A DNA stretch of 60,570 bases from positions 1 through 60,570 of the forward strand of contig JAUQWW010000104.1 of assembly GCA_030834965.1 (NCBI GenBank), read 5' to 3'. Both the position numbers and the translations under genes were made by a program. Below the pieces are notes generated by a model. It was not told the DNA's origin. It did not search any database and saw only the letters and a list, made by a program, of their open reading frames with translations. Below, one piece after another: positions 54,601 to 60,570 of this stretch. Every line of letters begins with the position of its first letter. Positions within the stretch are counted from its first letter, which is position 1. This DNA comes from Gallionellaceae bacterium. GTDB lineage: Bacteria; Pseudomonadota; Gammaproteobacteria; Burkholderiales; Gallionellaceae.

Positions 54601-55622
54601 TGCGGGGTTTTGCCATCCGTGGCAAAACGGCTGATGCGGAAGCGCGCGACGTCCACGTCATGGATCTTGCCGAGATTATGGTCGAGGCGCTCCACCGTCA
54701 TCCACAACCCATCCGGCGTGACCATGCGCCACGAGGCCAGGTTGTCCAGCGCGGTACCCCACAATACCGCCTTCTTGCCGCCGGCATTCATCGAGACGTT
54801 GCCGCCGATGCACGAGGCGTCCGCCGAGGTGGGGTCTACCGCGAACACCAGCCCTTTGGCTTCCGCGGCTTCCATTACGCGCCGCGTTACCACGCCGGCG
54901 CCGCAATGAATGGTGGCGGTTTCATGATCCAGACCGGGCAGTTGCAGCGCTTCAACGGCGGAGTATGTGTCCAGCTTCTCCGTGTTGATCACCGCAGAAT
55001 GCTTGTCCAGCGGCACGGCGCCGCCGGTGTAGCCGGTGCCGCCGCCGCGCGGGATGATTGTCAGCTTGAGTTCGATGCAGGCGCGCACCAGTGCGGCGAT
55101 TTCATCTTCCGTGTCCGGATGCAGCACGACAAACGGGTATTCCACGCGCCAGTCGGTGGCATCGGTCACATGCGACACCCGCGCCAGTCCGTCGAACTGG
55201 ATGTTGTCGCGGCGCGTGATGCGGCTCAGCACGCGCATTGCGCGGCGGCGCAATTGCTGCGTGTGTTCGAATTCGGCGGAAAATTCGTTGACGGCATGGT
55301 GCGCCAGTTGCAGCAGGCGCTTCACTTCCTCGTTGTTCTGGCGGCGCTCCTCGATGCCATGCAGGCGATGGCGCAGCGCATGGACAAGCGCACCGCGCCG
55401 CTTGGGGTTGTTCAGCAGATCATCCTGCAAATACGGGTTGCGCATCACTACCCAGATATCCCCCAGCACTTCGTACAGCATGCGCGCGGAGCGTCCGGTG
55501 CGACGCTCTTCGCGCAGGCCGTTGATGATGTCCCAAGCCTCGTGGCCCAGGATGCGGATGGTGATCTCGCGGTCGGAGAAGGAGGTGTAGTTGTAGGGGA
55601 TTTCGCGCAGGCGGGCGGTCAT
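51657..55622 (-). CDS. DUF3683-type FAD-linked oxidase / Fe-S oxidoreductase (D-lactate dehydrogenase-like)
   Basis: 1321 residues from ATG 55622 ([15 protein letters not shown], the DUF3683 start). Order: N-terminal DUF3683 (1-130); FAD-binding domain with [18 protein letters not shown] and [20 protein letters not shown]-oxidase C-domain with [16 protein letters not shown] and [11 protein letters not shown]; two 4Fe-4S clusters ([23 protein letters not shown]); two CCG domains ([42 protein letters not shown]). It should oxidise a 2-hydroxyacid such as D-lactate or glycolate and pass electrons via Fe-S centres to quinone. Two palindromic repeats are inserted in frame (54241-54342 and 53605-53665), making it longer than relatives. 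Confidence 0.88.
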   Translation of the reverse strand: MTARLREIPYNYTSFSDREITIRILGHEAWDIINGLREERRTGRSARMLYEVLGDIWVVMRNPYLQDDLLNNPKRRGALVHALRHRLHGIEERRQNNEEVKRLLQLAHHAVNEFSAEFEHTQQLRRRAMRVLSRITRRDNIQFDGLARVSHVTDATDWRVEYPFVVLHPDTEDEIAALVRACIELKLTIIPRGGGTGYTGGAVPLDKHSAVINTEKLDTYSAVEALQLPGLDHETATIHCGAGVVTRRVMEAAEAKGLVFAVDPTSADASCIGGNVSMNAGGKKAVLWGTALDNLASWRMVTPDGLWMTVERLDHNLGKIHDVDVARFRISRFATDGKTPHGAPEILEIPGGKFRKTGLGKDVTDKFLSGLPGIQKEGCDGIITSARFILHRAHKYTRTVCLEFFGQVHEAVPAIVEITSYFKSRTAPSPLQGEGWDGGKSDGHTESSTPSLPLPLQGGGNGVALLAGLEHLDERYLKAVGYATKSKRGTRPKMVLLADVAGDDENAVAQAASEIVRMANLRSGEGFIAVSAEARKKFWLDRARTAAIAKHTNAFKINEDVVIPLPRMGDYCDGIERINIEYSLDNKLKLVDALQEFFAGELPLYYQDDAQLGDAELLGNRQQQAQELLTEVRARWQWLLDNLDAPLSACPFVPLPASGHPLPQAGEGLGERVFEAVQNHLLRASWKQEIREPLRQIFSGRTYQTILERCEAIHQGVLKSRVFVALHMHAGDGNVHTNIPVNSDDYAMLQHANRAVDRIMHLAKALGGVISGEHGIGITKFDFLEPEEVAAFTAYKQQVDPEGRFNRGKLLAGSNLERAYTPSFNLMELESLILEKSELGSIADSIKDCLRCGKCKPVCSTHVPRANLLYSPRNKILATSLLIEAFLYEEQTRRGVSIAHFDEFNDVADHCTICHKCANPCPVNIDFGDVTVAMRNFLSEQGKRKFNPGKAASMFFLNATDPTTVKLVRKGMIEWGYKAQRTGYQLAKRFGLIQSQTAHPPATVGPAPYVAPVVRSQVIHFFNKPMPGGLPKKTSRALLDIEDNTVVPVIRNPRKVTEDSEAVFYFPGCGSERLFGQVGLATQAMLYEIGAITVLPPGYLCCGYPQNASGMGDKANQMVTDNRVLFHRLANTLNYLDIKTVVLSCGTCMDQLQHYQFDKIFPGCRLLDIHEYLLEKGVKLEGVTGVRYMYHEPCHAPMKTYQPMQVVNTLMGTEVALNERCCGESGTLAVARPDISTQVRFRKEEEMRKGANALRADGFDGEVKVLTSCPACMQGLSRYNDDSGTTADYVVIEMARHLLGENWMAEYVAQANNGGIERVLL
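53605..53665. repeat. Palindromic repeat inserted in the DUF3683 gene, second
   Basis: ACCCTCTCCCCCAGCCCCTCTCCCGC-TTGC-GGGAGAGGGT (in parts) with a following GGGAGAGGG. In the protein it reads as [17 protein letters not shown], typical of this repeat family, between the FAD C-domain segments. Confidence 0.72.
54241..54342. repeat. Two palindromic repeats inserted in the DUF3683 gene, first
   Basis: TCCCTCCCCCTTGCAGGGGGAGGG and, about 60 bases on, CCTTCCCCCTGCAAGGGGGAAGG (in parts). They add roughly 34 in-frame codons, read as [15 protein letters not shown] and [14 protein letters not shown], inside the FAD-oxidase region. Confidence 0.72.
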
Positions 55623-55737
55623 GTTCGGTATGGAGTAACGGCAAGGGCGCATTTTAACGCAATGCGGGGCGGCGCTCGACCCTTATGGCAATGAGGAATA
55701 GCTCTGTTATTCAATCAGCCGGTGTAAGCTGCATGGT

Positions 55738-56283
55738 ATGGACAGTGTTCCGCTATCCAAAGTTCGCATTTTCTTCGCGCTCTGGCCGAGCGACGAGGAA
55801 CGTGCGGCCTTGGCCGCATGGCAAGCGCCGCTGCGCGAGCTGTGCGGTGGGCGCGCCATGCGAGCCGATACGCTGCATGCGACGCTGGTGTTTCTCGGCG
55901 ATGTGGAGGAGAGGCGTCTGGAAGCGCTGCAGCTGGCGGCGCAGGAAGTGAAGGGGAGGGCATTCCACCTGGCCTTCGATGTGGCGCGCTATTGGGGGCA
56001 TAACCACATCCTGTATGCAGCAGCCTCCAATGTTCCCTCGAAGTTGATGCAACTGGTAGAGGAGCTGGAGCAGCACTTGATCAGGCATCGCTTCCATTTC
56101 GAAAAACGTCCCTACAAGCCCCATTTGACGCTGCTGCGCCATGCAAAGTGCAGCGATGCACCGCTGCCCGCCATGCCGCGAGTGGTTTGGCGGGTACGGG
56201 ATTTTGTGCTGGTGCAGTCCGCGCCGGATATGAACGGCGCCAACTATCAGGTACTGGCGCGTTTTTTGTTGAATTCTCCATAA
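55738..56283 (+). CDS. thpR: RNA 2',3'-cyclic phosphodiesterase ThpR (2H family)
   Basis: 181 residues. It begins VRIFFALWPSDEERAAL, with two catalytic HxT motifs, HATLVFLGDV (about residue 44) and HLTLLRHAK (about residue 130), spaced as in the 2H phosphoesterase/LigT family. It hydrolyses 2',3'-cyclic phosphate ends of RNA and can ligate tRNA halves in vitro. Usual length. Divergent from the DUF3683 gene with a 115-base intergenic region. Confidence 0.9.
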   Translation: MDSVPLSKVRIFFALWPSDEERAALAAWQAPLRELCGGRAMRADTLHATLVFLGDVEERRLEALQLAAQEVKGRAFHLAFDVARYWGHNHILYAAASNVPSKLMQLVEELEQHLIRHRFHFEKRPYKPHLTLLRHAKCSDAPLPAMPRVVWRVRDFVLVQSAPDMNGANYQVLARFLLNSP

Positions 56284-56386
56284 GCAAGTTTGCGGGCCGT
56301 CACGCCAGCGCAGGGGGTTGCGTTTTTTCCGTAAGCGACTAAGATAGTAATCAATTACTTTCTTTTGTTCTTCAGTTGAGGCGGTT

Positions 56387-57562
56387 ATGTCCAAACAGAA
56401 AATGTGGTTGATCGCCATGGTGGTCTTGGCAGCCGGGGGTTTTGCCTGGGTGGTGATGACCCAGGGGCCGCTGGCTCCGGTCAAGGTGACGGTCGACAAG
56501 GTCAAGACCGGAAATCTATCCAACGCGGTATTCGGTATCGGGACCATAGAGGCAAGGCGCAGCTACAATCTGGCGCCCACGATGACCAGCCGCATCAACA
56601 AAGTGCTGGTTGATCAGGGCGATCATGTCAGGGCCGGTCAGGTTCTGGCTGAAATGGACCCGCTAGATCTCGACGACAAGGTGGTTAGCAGCCAGCAAGT
56701 TGCCGAGCGTGCAGCAAACGCGGTGCGCATGGCTGATGCACAATTACTGGAAGCAAAAAGCCGTGCCGGAAATGTCTTGGCTACCTTCAATCGCTTTAGC
56801 GAGTTGCGAGCACGCGGCTTCGTCAGCCAGGAGTCGCTGGACGCCAAGCAACATGAAAAAGATGCAGCACTTGCAGGAGTGGATGCTGCAACCGCTGCAT
56901 CGGAGGCGGCACGCCACGACCAGGCAAAAGCGCGTGCAGATGCAGTTGGCGTGAGCAAATTGCTCAAGCAGACACGATTGGTCAGTCCGGTGGACGGCAT
57001 CGTTACTGCCAGACTGTTAGAGCCCGGCGCAACCGCGGTTCCGGGCCAGACGGTTGTTCAAGTGATCGACCCCGCCAGCCTATGGGTAAGAACACGGATC
57101 GACCAGAAGCAGGCCGGGCAAATCCGGGTAGGTCAGGATGCGGAAATCGTGTTGCGGTCACAGCCGCAGAAGGCTGTTCCGGGCAAGGTGGAGCGGGTTG
57201 ATCTGACCAGCGATGCTGTTACCGAGGAGCGCATCGTCAATGTGGCATTTGCAACGCCGCGCGACCAGACAGGAGTAGGCGAATATGGCGAAGTCACCAT
57301 CAAGCTGCCTGCCATGGACAATGTTCGTTCGGTGCCAAGCGCCGCAGTGAAGAATTTCGAACAGCGCGATGGCGTATGGACGCTGCAGGATGGACGCACA
57401 AAATTCAAGCCGGTCATAGCAGGGGTTGCCACCCTCGACGGACGCACCCAGATTGTGGAGGGGCTCAACGACGGCGATGAAGTCATCGTTTATAGCCAGC
57501 AGCCGATGCGTACCGGCATGAAAGTTAAAGTCGTGGCGGAAATCGCCCGGGGCAATCCATGA
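56387..57562 (+). CDS. HlyD-family membrane fusion (adaptor) protein of an ABC exporter
   Basis: 391 residues. One N-terminal membrane helix (7-24), a biotinyl-lipoyl half-motif (NLAPTMTSRINKVLVDQGDHVRAGQVLAEMD, in parts), an about 110-residue alpha-hairpin (SQQVAERAANAVRMADAQLLEAK onward), a second lipoyl half (TRLVSPVDGIVTARLLEPGATAVPGQTVVQV, in parts) and a beta-barrel/membrane-proximal domain. Such adaptors bridge an inner-membrane ABC transporter and TolC. It overlaps the permease gene (ATGA). The set of adaptor, FtsX-like permease and ATPase is of DevBCA/MacAB type. Confidence 0.9.
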   Translation: MSKQKMWLIAMVVLAAGGFAWVVMTQGPLAPVKVTVDKVKTGNLSNAVFGIGTIEARRSYNLAPTMTSRINKVLVDQGDHVRAGQVLAEMDPLDLDDKVVSSQQVAERAANAVRMADAQLLEAKSRAGNVLATFNRFSELRARGFVSQESLDAKQHEKDAALAGVDAATAASEAARHDQAKARADAVGVSKLLKQTRLVSPVDGIVTARLLEPGATAVPGQTVVQVIDPASLWVRTRIDQKQAGQIRVGQDAEIVLRSQPQKAVPGKVERVDLTSDAVTEERIVNVAFATPRDQTGVGEYGEVTIKLPAMDNVRSVPSAAVKNFEQRDGVWTLQDGRTKFKPVIAGVATLDGRTQIVEGLNDGDEVIVYSQQPMRTGMKVKVVAEIARGNP

Positions 57563-58752
57563 TCAATCTGGCCGGGCGCGACATACTGCACGGCTGGGGC
57601 AAGTTTGTCTTTACCGGCATGGGATTGGGGCTGCTGATTGGAGTGACGCTGTCTATGGCAGGGATTTACCGTGGCATGGTGGACGATGCACAGGTGCTGA
57701 TCGAAAATGCGGGTGCGGATTTGTGGGTGGTGCAGCAGGGTACGCTGGGGCCTTATGCCGAGCCCTCCAGCGTGCATGACGATGTGGCGAGGGATTTGCT
57801 CGGACTGTCCGGAGTCAGGGATGCCGGCAATGCCGCTTACCTGACCATGCAGGTGCAACGCGGCGGCAAGGATATACGCGTCATGCTGGTCGGGTTCGAG
57901 GCGGGAAAGCCGGGGGAACCGGCCTATCTGATTGCCGGCCGTCCCATTACCCGGACGCACTATGAAGCATTGGCCGATGTCAAAACCGGGCTGTCGCTGG
58001 GCGAGCAGATTCGTATCCGCCGCCATGAATACACGGTTGTCGGCCTGACGCGGCGCATGGTTTCATCGAGCGGCGATCCGATGATATTCATCACGCTCAA
58101 GGATGCACAGGAGGTGCAGTTTCTCAAGGACAACGATGCACTGCTCAATGAGCGCGCCCGTACTGCGACAAACCCGGCGTTTAACCGCCCCGGCGTGCCG
58201 GGCCTGCTTGAGGCAATCCAGGCGAGCCAGGCTGCCAGCCGCATGGTCAATGCGGTGCTGATACGCACCGCGCCCGAGACAGATCAGCAGCAGGTGGCTG
58301 ATCAGATAAGGCGCTGGAAACACTTGCAGGCGTACACCAAGGCACAGATGGAGGAGATACTGGTGGCCAAGTTGATCGCCACCTCATCCAAACAGATTTT
58401 CATGTTTCTGGTGATCCTGTCGGTCGTCAGCGCTGCGATTGTTTCCTTCATTATCTACACCATGACCATGAACAAAATTCGAGAGATTGCGGTGCTCAAA
58501 CTGGTCGGCGCCAGCAACCGCACGATCAGCGGGATGGTATTGCAGCAGGCGCTCGGGCTCGGGGTGATCGGCTTCGTGGTAGGCAAGATTGCGGCAACCT
58601 TGTGGGCGCCGATTTTCCCCAAGTATGTATTGCTGCTGCCGGAAGACGCGGTCAGGGGATTCTTTCTGGTCATGCTGATGTGCACCATCGCCAGCACGTT
58701 TGCCATCCGCGCCGCGCTGCGAATTGATCCTGCAACGGCCATTGGAGGATGA
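57559..58752 (+). CDS. FtsX-like ABC exporter permease (DevC type)
   Basis: 397 residues with four transmembrane helices: one near the N-terminus (about 18-38) and three in the last third (QIFMFLVILSVVSAAIVSFIIYTM, in parts; GLGVIGFVVGKIAATLW; GFFLVMLMCTIASTFAI). A large periplasmic domain lies between them (GADLWVVQQGTLGPYAEPSSV). REIAVLKLVGASNRTI is the typical cytoplasmic coupling helix of FtsX/MacB permeases. It starts inside the adaptor stop and overlaps the ATPase region, so the three form one transport complex. Confidence 0.9.
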   Translation: MINLAGRDILHGWGKFVFTGMGLGLLIGVTLSMAGIYRGMVDDAQVLIENAGADLWVVQQGTLGPYAEPSSVHDDVARDLLGLSGVRDAGNAAYLTMQVQRGGKDIRVMLVGFEAGKPGEPAYLIAGRPITRTHYEALADVKTGLSLGEQIRIRRHEYTVVGLTRRMVSSSGDPMIFITLKDAQEVQFLKDNDALLNERARTATNPAFNRPGVPGLLEAIQASQAASRMVNAVLIRTAPETDQQQVADQIRRWKHLQAYTKAQMEEILVAKLIATSSKQIFMFLVILSVVSAAIVSFIIYTMTMNKIREIAVLKLVGASNRTISGMVLQQALGLGVIGFVVGKIAATLWAPIFPKYVLLLPEDAVRGFFLVMLMCTIASTFAIRAALRIDPATAIGG

Positions 58753-58754
58753 GT

Positions 58755-59462
58755 ATGCGTGAACCTGCCATCCATATCGAAGGGCTGAAGAAACGTTACG
58801 GCGAAGGAGACGCTGCGGTTGATGCGCTGAAGGGCGTGGACATGACCATCTGGCCGGGAGAGGTGGTGGGCCTGGTCGGTCCCAGCGGTTCGGGCAAAAG
58901 CACATTGCTCAAATGCCTGGGCGCGGTCATCGAGCCGACTGCGGGAAAAATGCAGCTGGGCGGACAGGCAATTTTTGACGAGGAATGGAAAATTGCGGAT
59001 TTGCGCACGTTGCGCCGCGACCGCATCGGCTTCGTGTTCCAGGCGCCGTATCTGATCCCGTTTCTGGATGTGACCGATAACGTCGCCTTGTTGCCCATGC
59101 TTGCCGGGGTATCAAATGCGCAGTCGCGCAGTCGTGCGCAGGAGTTGCTGGACGCGCTCGACGTGGGACATCGCGCTAAGGCCAACGTATCCCAGCTCTC
59201 GGGAGGTGAGCAGCAGCGCGTGGCGATTGCCCGGGCGTTGGCCAATCATCCTCCGGTCATCCTTGCCGATGAGCCGACTGCGCCGCTCGATAGCGAGCGG
59301 GCGCTGAACGTGGTGCGCATGCTGAACCAGATGGCTGAGCAATATCAGACGGCAATTATTGTCGTCACGCACGATGAAAAAATCATCCCGACATTCAAGC
59401 GCATTTATCACATCCGTGATGGGCGCACCTATGAAGAAGCGGGCGAAGGCAAGCATGTTTGA
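58755..59462 (+). CDS. ABC exporter ATP-binding protein (DevA/LolD type)
   Basis: 235 residues. ATG 58755 is chosen over the one at 58749 because GGAGG then has 7-base spacing. Walker A LVGPSGSGKSTLLKCLG, Q-loop FQAPYLIPFLDVTDNVALLPML, signature LSGGEQQRVAIARALA, Walker B VILADEPTAPLDS (A for the common S/G) and switch VVTHDEKI. The Q-loop and length match the MacB/LolD/DevA class of exporter ATPases. It works with the permease just upstream. Confidence 0.92.
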   Translation: MREPAIHIEGLKKRYGEGDAAVDALKGVDMTIWPGEVVGLVGPSGSGKSTLLKCLGAVIEPTAGKMQLGGQAIFDEEWKIADLRTLRRDRIGFVFQAPYLIPFLDVTDNVALLPMLAGVSNAQSRSRAQELLDALDVGHRAKANVSQLSGGEQQRVAIARALANHPPVILADEPTAPLDSERALNVVRMLNQMAEQYQTAIIVVTHDEKIIPTFKRIYHIRDGRTYEEAGEGKHV

Positions 59463-59488
59463 CAGCCGGATATGGAAGGAGAAATGAA

Positions 59489-60112
59489 ATGAACCAGGAA
59501 GTCGCAAAAAAACGTTTATCCTCGGAGGAAAGACAGGAAGAAATCATCCGTGTGGCGGTTGATCTGGCTGCGGAAAAGGGCGTGGATAACGTGACGACGC
59601 AGAATATGGCGGATGCCATGCATCTTACTCAGGGCGCCATCTTCCGGCATTTCGCGACCAAGGATGACATCTGGGTAGCGGTCATGCAGTGGATACGCGA
59701 GCGCCTGATGAATGTGCTGAGCAAGGCCGCTGCGGATGCCACTGACCCGCTCGACGCGATCCAGCGCATGTTTCTTGCGCACATCGCCTTTATCAGCAAA
59801 CACCCGGCCATTCCACGCTTGCTGTTTTCCGAGTTGCTGCACAAGAAGAACAGCAAGTTGCGCCATCTCATACAGGAAATCATCTCAGGCTATGAAGCCA
59901 GGATTGCCGGTCTGCTCGAAGCGGCAAAATCCCAGTCACTGGTGTCCGCTGACCTGGATAGCAAAAGTGCTGCCGTTCTCTACATCGGTATGATTCAGGG
60001 TTTGGTGATGCAGGCATCGATATTTAGCGGGAAACGTTCGCTGCTGCAAGAAGCGGAAAAGACCTTCCCGATTTTTTTGTATGGCATCAGAAAGCGTTCG
60101 AACGCAGCCTGA
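59489..60112 (+). CDS. TetR-family regulator of the export operon
   Basis: 207 residues from ATG 59489, with AAGGAG upstream. The N-terminal helix-turn-helix (EEIIRVAVDLAAEKGVDNVTTQNMADAMHLTQGAIFRHFATKD, in parts) is typical of TetR/AcrR. The C-terminal region binds ligand and is variable (EILHKKNSKLRHL-like helix, YIGMIQGLVMQ). It sits between the ATPase and tolC genes and probably represses the operon until an export substrate appears. Confidence 0.9.
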   Translation: MNQEVAKKRLSSEERQEEIIRVAVDLAAEKGVDNVTTQNMADAMHLTQGAIFRHFATKDDIWVAVMQWIRERLMNVLSKAAADATDPLDAIQRMFLAHIAFISKHPAIPRLLFSELLHKKNSKLRHLIQEIISGYEARIAGLLEAAKSQSLVSADLDSKSAAVLYIGMIQGLVMQASIFSGKRSLLQEAEKTFPIFLYGIRKRSNAA

Positions 60113-60164
60113 TTTTTCCTAGCCAAATGAGCATCCATTCAACAAAGGTCAACCGGGTTTCGTC

Positions 60165-60570
60165 ATGAGAAAATATAAAATACTGCTGGCCATACTCACC
60201 GCGCTAGGCATGGTCGATCCGGCATTTTCTGCCGACCTGCTCGAAACCTACTATGCTGCACGCGGACAGGATGCCGTATTCGCCGCCGCGCGGGCAACGC
60301 AACGCGCCGGACAGGAAAAACTGCCGCAAGGCCGCTCCCAGCTATTGCCCAATGTGAACCTCACGGCCAACAGCACCTTCAATGACAACTCCGTCCAGTA
60401 CCATGGCGCCGCGCTCTTCCGCTCCGGCAATACCCGCTACAACAACCACGGTTACGGCGTGAGCGTGGTGCAGCCGCTGTTCAACCAGCCCAAATGGCTG
60501 GTCTATTCCGAATCCAGATTGCAGGTTGCCCAGACCGAGGCACAATTCAAGAGCACCGAACAGGATCTGA
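60165..60570 (+). CDS. TolC-family outer-membrane channel, N-terminal part (runs off the window)
   Basis: 135 codons visible and still open at the end. The signal peptide ends at FSA, followed by DLLETYYAARGQDAVFAAARATQR, LPQGRSQLLPNVNLTANS, and YGVSVVQPLFNQPKWLVYSESRLQV (in parts), the classic TolC/OMF opening. It completes the adaptor-permease-ATPase set as a tripartite exporter. Confidence 0.9.
   Translation, partial: MRKYKILLAILTALGMVDPAFSADLLETYYAARGQDAVFAAARATQRAGQEKLPQGRSQLLPNVNLTANSTFNDNSVQYHGAALFRSGNTRYNNHGYGVSVVQPLFNQPKWLVYSESRLQVAQTEAQFKSTEQDL

Noticed and set aside
52038-55694. Two long plus-strand frames opposite the DUF3683 oxidoreductase
   Set aside because: They mirror a gene with intact FAD and Fe-S motifs and show only Arg/Ala/Val-rich low-complexity sequence.

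Overview
The window looks like chromosome of a Gram-negative betaproteobacterium. I would guess a Gallionellaceae or related Nitrosomonadales iron or sulfur oxidiser, but that is inference. The reasons are the density of periplasmic and extracellular multiheme c-type cytochromes, a ZapB-ZapA-6S RNA cluster, a BtuM-type vitamin B12 transporter, a DUF3683-type FAD/Fe-S oxidoreductase, and single-copy housekeeping genes of betaproteobacterial type. No rRNA, tRNA, CRISPR array or intact transposase was recognised.

Region 1 (1-1.4 kb) holds the start of an SGNH-hydrolase gene and a decayed TPR gene. Region 2 (1.5-20.9 kb) is the most striking part: a large electron-transfer locus with 44 CxxCH haem motifs in nine cytochromes. 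On the minus strand, in transcription order, come an NHL-repeat lipoprotein, a tetrahaem cytochrome with its own terminator, a parvulin-type prolyl isomerase, a cysteine-free beta-barrel, four trihaem c7-type cytochromes, two more NHL-repeat lipoproteins, the scar of a deleted cytochrome gene, and two tandem 11-haem cytochromes. Two class-I trihaem cytochromes are divergent on the plus strand. Barrel, small periplasmic cytochromes, foldase, NHL proteins and large exported cytochromes together suggest an outer-membrane electron conduit or an extracellular cytochrome-filament system. It is not of MtrCAB/MtoAB or Cyc2 type.

Region 3 (20.9-23.0 kb) carries a TauE/SafE permease, an EVE-domain protein, 6S RNA, ZapA and a ZapB-like protein. 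Region 4 (23.1-33.1 kb) is a B12 salvage and late-synthesis cluster: cobalamin riboswitch, btuB, btuM, cobO, cbiB, cobC/cobD, cobQ, cobU and cobT, with convergent alpha-ribazole phosphatase and cobS. No corrin-ring genes are present here. CobQ carries an in-frame palindromic repeat.

Region 5 (33.2-40.9 kb) has msbA, a peroxiredoxin whose promoter overlaps a perfect FNR-type site, a sodium:solute symporter with a His-rich tail, and phoB with three Pho-box half-sites. Separated from phoB are phoR, a sigma-54-preceded pair of small secreted paralogues and a MITE-like palindrome. Region 6 (41.0-49.7 kb) holds a TPR/beta-barrel protein, a Cys-rich small secreted protein behind a dispersed repeat, and a TonB receptor / periplasmic binding protein / diguanylate cyclase operon. 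Region 7 (49.7-60.6 kb) has an unrecognised protein, the DUF3683 oxidoreductase with two in-frame palindromic insertions, ThpR, and an HlyD / FtsX-like permease / ATPase / TetR / TolC export operon cut by the window end.
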